Shown here: positions 16,200 to 18,253 of the stretch, in pieces
How positions within the stretch are numbered: position 1 is the first letter of the stretch
How the letters are laid out: the number at the start of each line of letters is the position of its first letter
Assembly (NCBI GenBank): GCA_964522605.1
Contig: CAZFWV010000116.1
Coordinates: forward strand, 1-18,253
From: CAVZLD01 sp964522605
GTDB lineage: Bacteria > Planctomycetota > Planctomycetia > Pirellulales > Pirellulaceae
Direction of reading: 5' to 3'
DNA: 18,253 nucleotides
Position numbers and translations under genes: made by a program
The notes under the pieces: generated by a model
The model's input: the letters and a program-made list of their open reading frames with translations, nothing else
Told to the model about the DNA's origin: nothing
Database searches by the model: none

Positions 16200-16343
16200 C
16201 TTCCACTCGGAATCCGTTGACCGCGTCTGAGATCTCAGTAAGATTACAGTCAGATCCGAATATACTGAGCGATTCCAGAATTGCAACCGGCTGGCGCGTT
16301 GCCCCGTGGATCGCTGTTTCCATCGATCGGCAACGAGTCCTCC
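16200..16343. promoter_or_regulatory. Divergent promoter region of the apiose operon and its regulator
   Basis: A 144-bp region between divergent genes. Minus-strand promoter for the operon: -35 TTGCAA (16286-16281), 16-bp spacer, -10 TATATT (16264-16259). Plus-strand promoter for the regulator: -35 TTGACC (16217-16222), 16-bp spacer, -10 TAAGAT (16239-16244). Hexamers were matched by eye to the sigma-70 consensus. Confidence 0.5.
16227..16238. promoter_or_regulatory. Candidate operator palindrome CTGAGATCTCAG
   Basis: A perfect 12-bp palindrome filling the -35/-10 spacer of the regulator promoter and lying about 14-25 bp downstream of the inferred operon start site. A further CTGAG half-site at 16265-16269 lies in the spacer of the operon promoter. 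The placement suits a GntR repressor controlling both directions. Confidence 0.5.
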
Positions 16344-17033
16344 ATGCCCACAACCTCTGCGAAATCACATCGCCCGCGCAAGCCGGCAGCGGATGACTCC
16401 CGCACGCTGCTCAAGTCGCTGGCCTATGAACGATTGAAGAGCGACATTGTTGAAGGCTTGTTCGTCCCGGGCTCGTTTCTGTCCGAACGCAGGCTGGTGG
16501 AGCAGTTGGGTATGAGTAAGACGCCGATCCGCGCGGCGTTGGAACGGCTTGAGGGAGAAGGATATGTTCGCGTATCGCCCCGACAGGGGATTGTCGTCCG
16601 CGAACCGTCGTTTCGAGAAGTTTCGGATCAATTCGAAATTCGACTCGCTCTTGAGCGATACGTCATCGAAGCGTTGGCGGGTAGTTTATCTACGAGCCAG
16701 ATTCGAGAGTTGCGGGGGAATCTCCAACGGCAGCGACAGGCGGCTGCGCGCGACGATTTGCGCGAGAGCATTCGACTGGACAGCGAGTTCCACATCGCCC
16801 TTTGCCGTTTTCATGGGAATCAGGAGATTGTGACCACCATGTTGCGATTGCGCGAGAAAATGACCTGGGTAATCGGCCTCGTATTCAAACAGAATGATGG
16901 ACGGATGATTCCCAATCTGCGTGAGCACGAAGCGATTGCCAAGGCGCTGATCGCGGGGGATCGGGAAGAAGCGGTTGCCCGGTTGCGGAGTCACCTGAAC
17001 TACGGAAGACAGTCGCTCCTGGGCCACCTTTGA
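16344..17033 (+). CDS. GntR-family regulator, FadR/FCD subfamily
   Basis: A 229-residue dimeric DNA-binding regulator. I start at the ATG at 16344; a TTG at 16281 is in frame but would cover the operon promoter. Residues 22-88 form the winged helix-turn-helix (LAYERLKSDIVEGLFVPG, LSERRLVEQLGMSKTPIR). Residues 92-225 form the helical FCD effector domain, with likely metal ligands D146, H150, H195 and H217, the usual Asp/His set that holds a carboxylate effector. It diverges from the transporter and catabolic operon, so it probably represses it and itself, responding to a pathway acid such as apionate. Target and effector are inferred. Confidence 0.88.
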   Translation: MPTTSAKSHRPRKPAADDSRTLLKSLAYERLKSDIVEGLFVPGSFLSERRLVEQLGMSKTPIRAALERLEGEGYVRVSPRQGIVVREPSFREVSDQFEIRLALERYVIEALAGSLSTSQIRELRGNLQRQRQAAARDDLRESIRLDSEFHIALCRFHGNQEIVTTMLRLREKMTWVIGLVFKQNDGRMIPNLREHEAIAKALIAGDREEAVARLRSHLNYGRQSLLGHL

Positions 17034-17110
17034 TCGACATGCCTCGCGGGAAGAACGAGTTGTGAAACCGCTTCCAGTTCGCCTTTTCTGCAATTCCGAA
17101 GAAGTTGAAA

Positions 17111-17144
17111 CGCAGAGTCCGCTGAGGCGCAGAGAGCCGCAGAG
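17111..17144. repeat. CGCAGAG short direct repeats
   Basis: Three exact CGCAGAG words at 17111-17117, 17128-17134 and 17138-17144 in a GA-rich context. Clusters of this word are, as I recall, common dispersed intergenic repeats in planctomycete and verrucomicrobial genomes. Not coding. Confidence 0.6.
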
Positions 17145-17183
17145 TAGCCTTTGGCCGCAACCAAAAGGGGATGCTACCGCACT

Positions 17184-17276
17184 CGGCGCAATGGGTGTGC
17201 CACTGGCTTTGCCAGTGTCCTGGCTTTGTCGGTGCCACTGGCTTTGTCGGTGCCACTGGCTTTGCCAGTGTCCTCT
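17184..17276. repeat. CCACTGGC repeat array, right copy
   Basis: Two full hairpin cores, TGCCACTGGCTTTGCCAGTG at 17198-17217 and 17251-17270, flank degenerate 18-bp units of the form TGCCACTGGCTTTGTCGG (17233-17250, and a partial unit at 17221-17232). The last core plus six following bases is identical over 26 bp to 1651-1676. The sequence before the first core also resembles that before the left copy. Confidence 0.85.
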
Positions 17277-17454
17277 GAGAATTCAGACAGTCGAGTTGGT
17301 CAATTCACTGCGGCACGCCAAATGTTGTTCAAGAGCGTGTGAATCCAGCCAATACCGGACGCTCGCTTGTCACCATGGATCTTGGACTACGTCGCGGTCG
17401 TTAAGACGCGAATAGAAACTGGTTCGAAAGAGTAACTTGGTGAGAGGAAGTCAA

Positions 17455-18253
17455 ATGTTGCGCTCGTGGAAACTCGTGATCAAGGTCATCTTGGGCAGCG
17501 TGGTGGTCGGGTCGTTCAGCGGCCCGCCGTCCGGCGAAGCGGTGGCCGCCCGGTGGCAGCCGCGTACGACGAATTGGCAGGAAAACGAGAACCCGCAGAT
17601 CGGGGACTGGGGATTTGACCGGCCGGGTTATCCGCGCGGACTTTATGTGCACGGGATCACTGTACCCGAAGGGAGTGGCGTCGAGAATCCTGTGATTTAT
17701 GACAACGATGTGTTTGACGATGTCTTCGATGACGAATTGGCGATGGTCATGGCCAGCCTCGGCGAGATGAACTTGGTGGGCGTGATTGTGACACCGGTCT
17801 TGACTGATTTCTGGACCTTCTCGCGGCCGGACTGGAAGGAGACGGCGCACGAAGCGCGCCGAATCGCGGCGGAATCTGGCCTTCGCATGGAGCGCATTCC
17901 ATCAATTACGGTCGGTACGGAGGCGATGTCCGAGAAGGAGGGGGAGGGCAAGGATTCCGCCGGCGCAAGGCTGTATGTCCAGTTGATTCAGAAGCAGTAT
18001 GAAAACGACCCGAATCGGCCCGTGATCGTCAATATCGGTGGACAAGCGGCGACCCTGGCTTCGGCCTTTTGCCTCGACCCGTCGATTGCGGAACGTTGCA
18101 TTGTCTATTATACGGACCTGCGCGTGTACAACGGTCACTACCAGTGGGCATCGAAGCTCGTGGCGAAGCATTTCCGCGTGATCAGCTGGGGAGACGACAA
18201 CTGGTGGATTCGCAAGCCAGCGCAGAACGAGTGGCGCGTCTTGCCGAGACCAC
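17455..18253 (+). CDS. Secreted nucleoside-hydrolase-like protein (3' end outside window)
   Basis: The ATG at 17455, with GAGAGGAAG upstream, opens a frame that stays open to the right edge (266 codons). Residues 1-31 form a signal peptide (basic start, VILGSVVVGSF core, cut near VAA). VIYDNDVFDDVFDDELAM (80-97) resembles the aspartate-rich calcium/ribose site of inosine-uridine nucleoside hydrolases (DxDPGxDDxxAI) with an apparent three-residue insertion. Later parts (PVIVNIGGQAATLASAF, then a run of strand-helix units) also suit that fold. The motif is divergent and the C-terminal half is missing, so the substrate is open and it may act on another glycoside. It follows the repeat spacer and shows no direct link to the apiose operon. 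Confidence 0.65.
   Translation, partial: MLRSWKLVIKVILGSVVVGSFSGPPSGEAVAARWQPRTTNWQENENPQIGDWGFDRPGYPRGLYVHGITVPEGSGVENPVIYDNDVFDDVFDDELAMVMASLGEMNLVGVIVTPVLTDFWTFSRPDWKETAHEARRIAAESGLRMERIPSITVGTEAMSEKEGEGKDSAGARLYVQLIQKQYENDPNRPVIVNIGGQAATLASAFCLDPSIAERCIVYYTDLRVYNGHYQWASKLVAKHFRVISWGDDNWWIRKPAQNEWRVLPRP

Larger units (their letters stand above)
17034..17454. other. Repeat-rich intergenic spacer
   Basis: About 420 bp with no convincing gene. It holds a CGCAGAG cluster (17111-17144) and the CCACTGGC array (17184-17276), listed separately. From 17280 to 17440 I see nothing recognisable apart from the presumed leader of the next gene. Confidence 0.6.

Noticed and set aside
17198..17270. CRISPR array
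   Set aside because: The units are contiguous degenerate tandem copies without unique spacers, and no cas gene is present.

Overview
The window looks like chromosomal DNA from a planctomycete, most likely Pirellulales-like. This is inferred from a secreted LamG/dockerin-like protein with a PEP-CTERM tail, a Blastopirellula/Rhodopirellula-style mix of secreted BNR hydrolase, UroD-like and DHDPS-like genes, moderately high GC, and short dispersed repeats in the spacers. No rRNA, tRNA, CRISPR array, transposase or phage gene was found.

Layout. 1-359 (-) holds the 3' part of a LamG-type gene, broken by a run of 10 Ns and lacking a convincing 5' end. 599-1405 (+) encodes a PEP-CTERM protein. 1406-1903 is a repeat-rich spacer. 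1904-6779 (+) holds three co-directional genes: a 904-residue two-domain BNR/GH33-type hydrolase, a UroD-fold MtaA/CmuA-like protein and a DHDPS/NAL-family aldolase or dehydratase. They run towards a long minus-strand operon (16199 down to 6914). In transcription order that operon encodes a sugar-binding lipoprotein, permease, two-domain sugar ATPase, second permease, D-apionate lactonase (ApnL-like), D-apiose dehydrogenase (ApsD-like), a xylose-isomerase-like TIM barrel (OiaC-like) and a D-apionate oxidoisomerase (ApnO-like). A GntR/FCD regulator (16344-17033, +) diverges from the operon across a 144-bp promoter region with a perfect 12-bp palindrome. A second repeat-rich spacer (17034-17454) follows, then the start of a secreted nucleoside-hydrolase-like gene that runs off the right edge.

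How it works together. The minus-strand operon reads as a complete oxidative route for the branched plant pentose D-apiose. A ribose-type ABC transporter imports the sugar; ApsD oxidises it to apionolactone; ApnL opens the lactone; ApnO oxidises and rearranges apionate to 3-oxo-isoapionate; OiaC decarboxylates that to L-erythrulose. The facing genes could process another acidic sugar of the same glycan: a GH33-type enzyme would release a 2-keto-3-deoxy sugar acid and a pyruvate-aldolase-family enzyme could cleave it. Rhamnogalacturonan II carries apiose together with Kdo and Dha, so the locus may be an RG-II (or other apiose-rich plant glycan) module. That link is inference. The repeats sharing one core on both sides of the cluster are the other notable feature.
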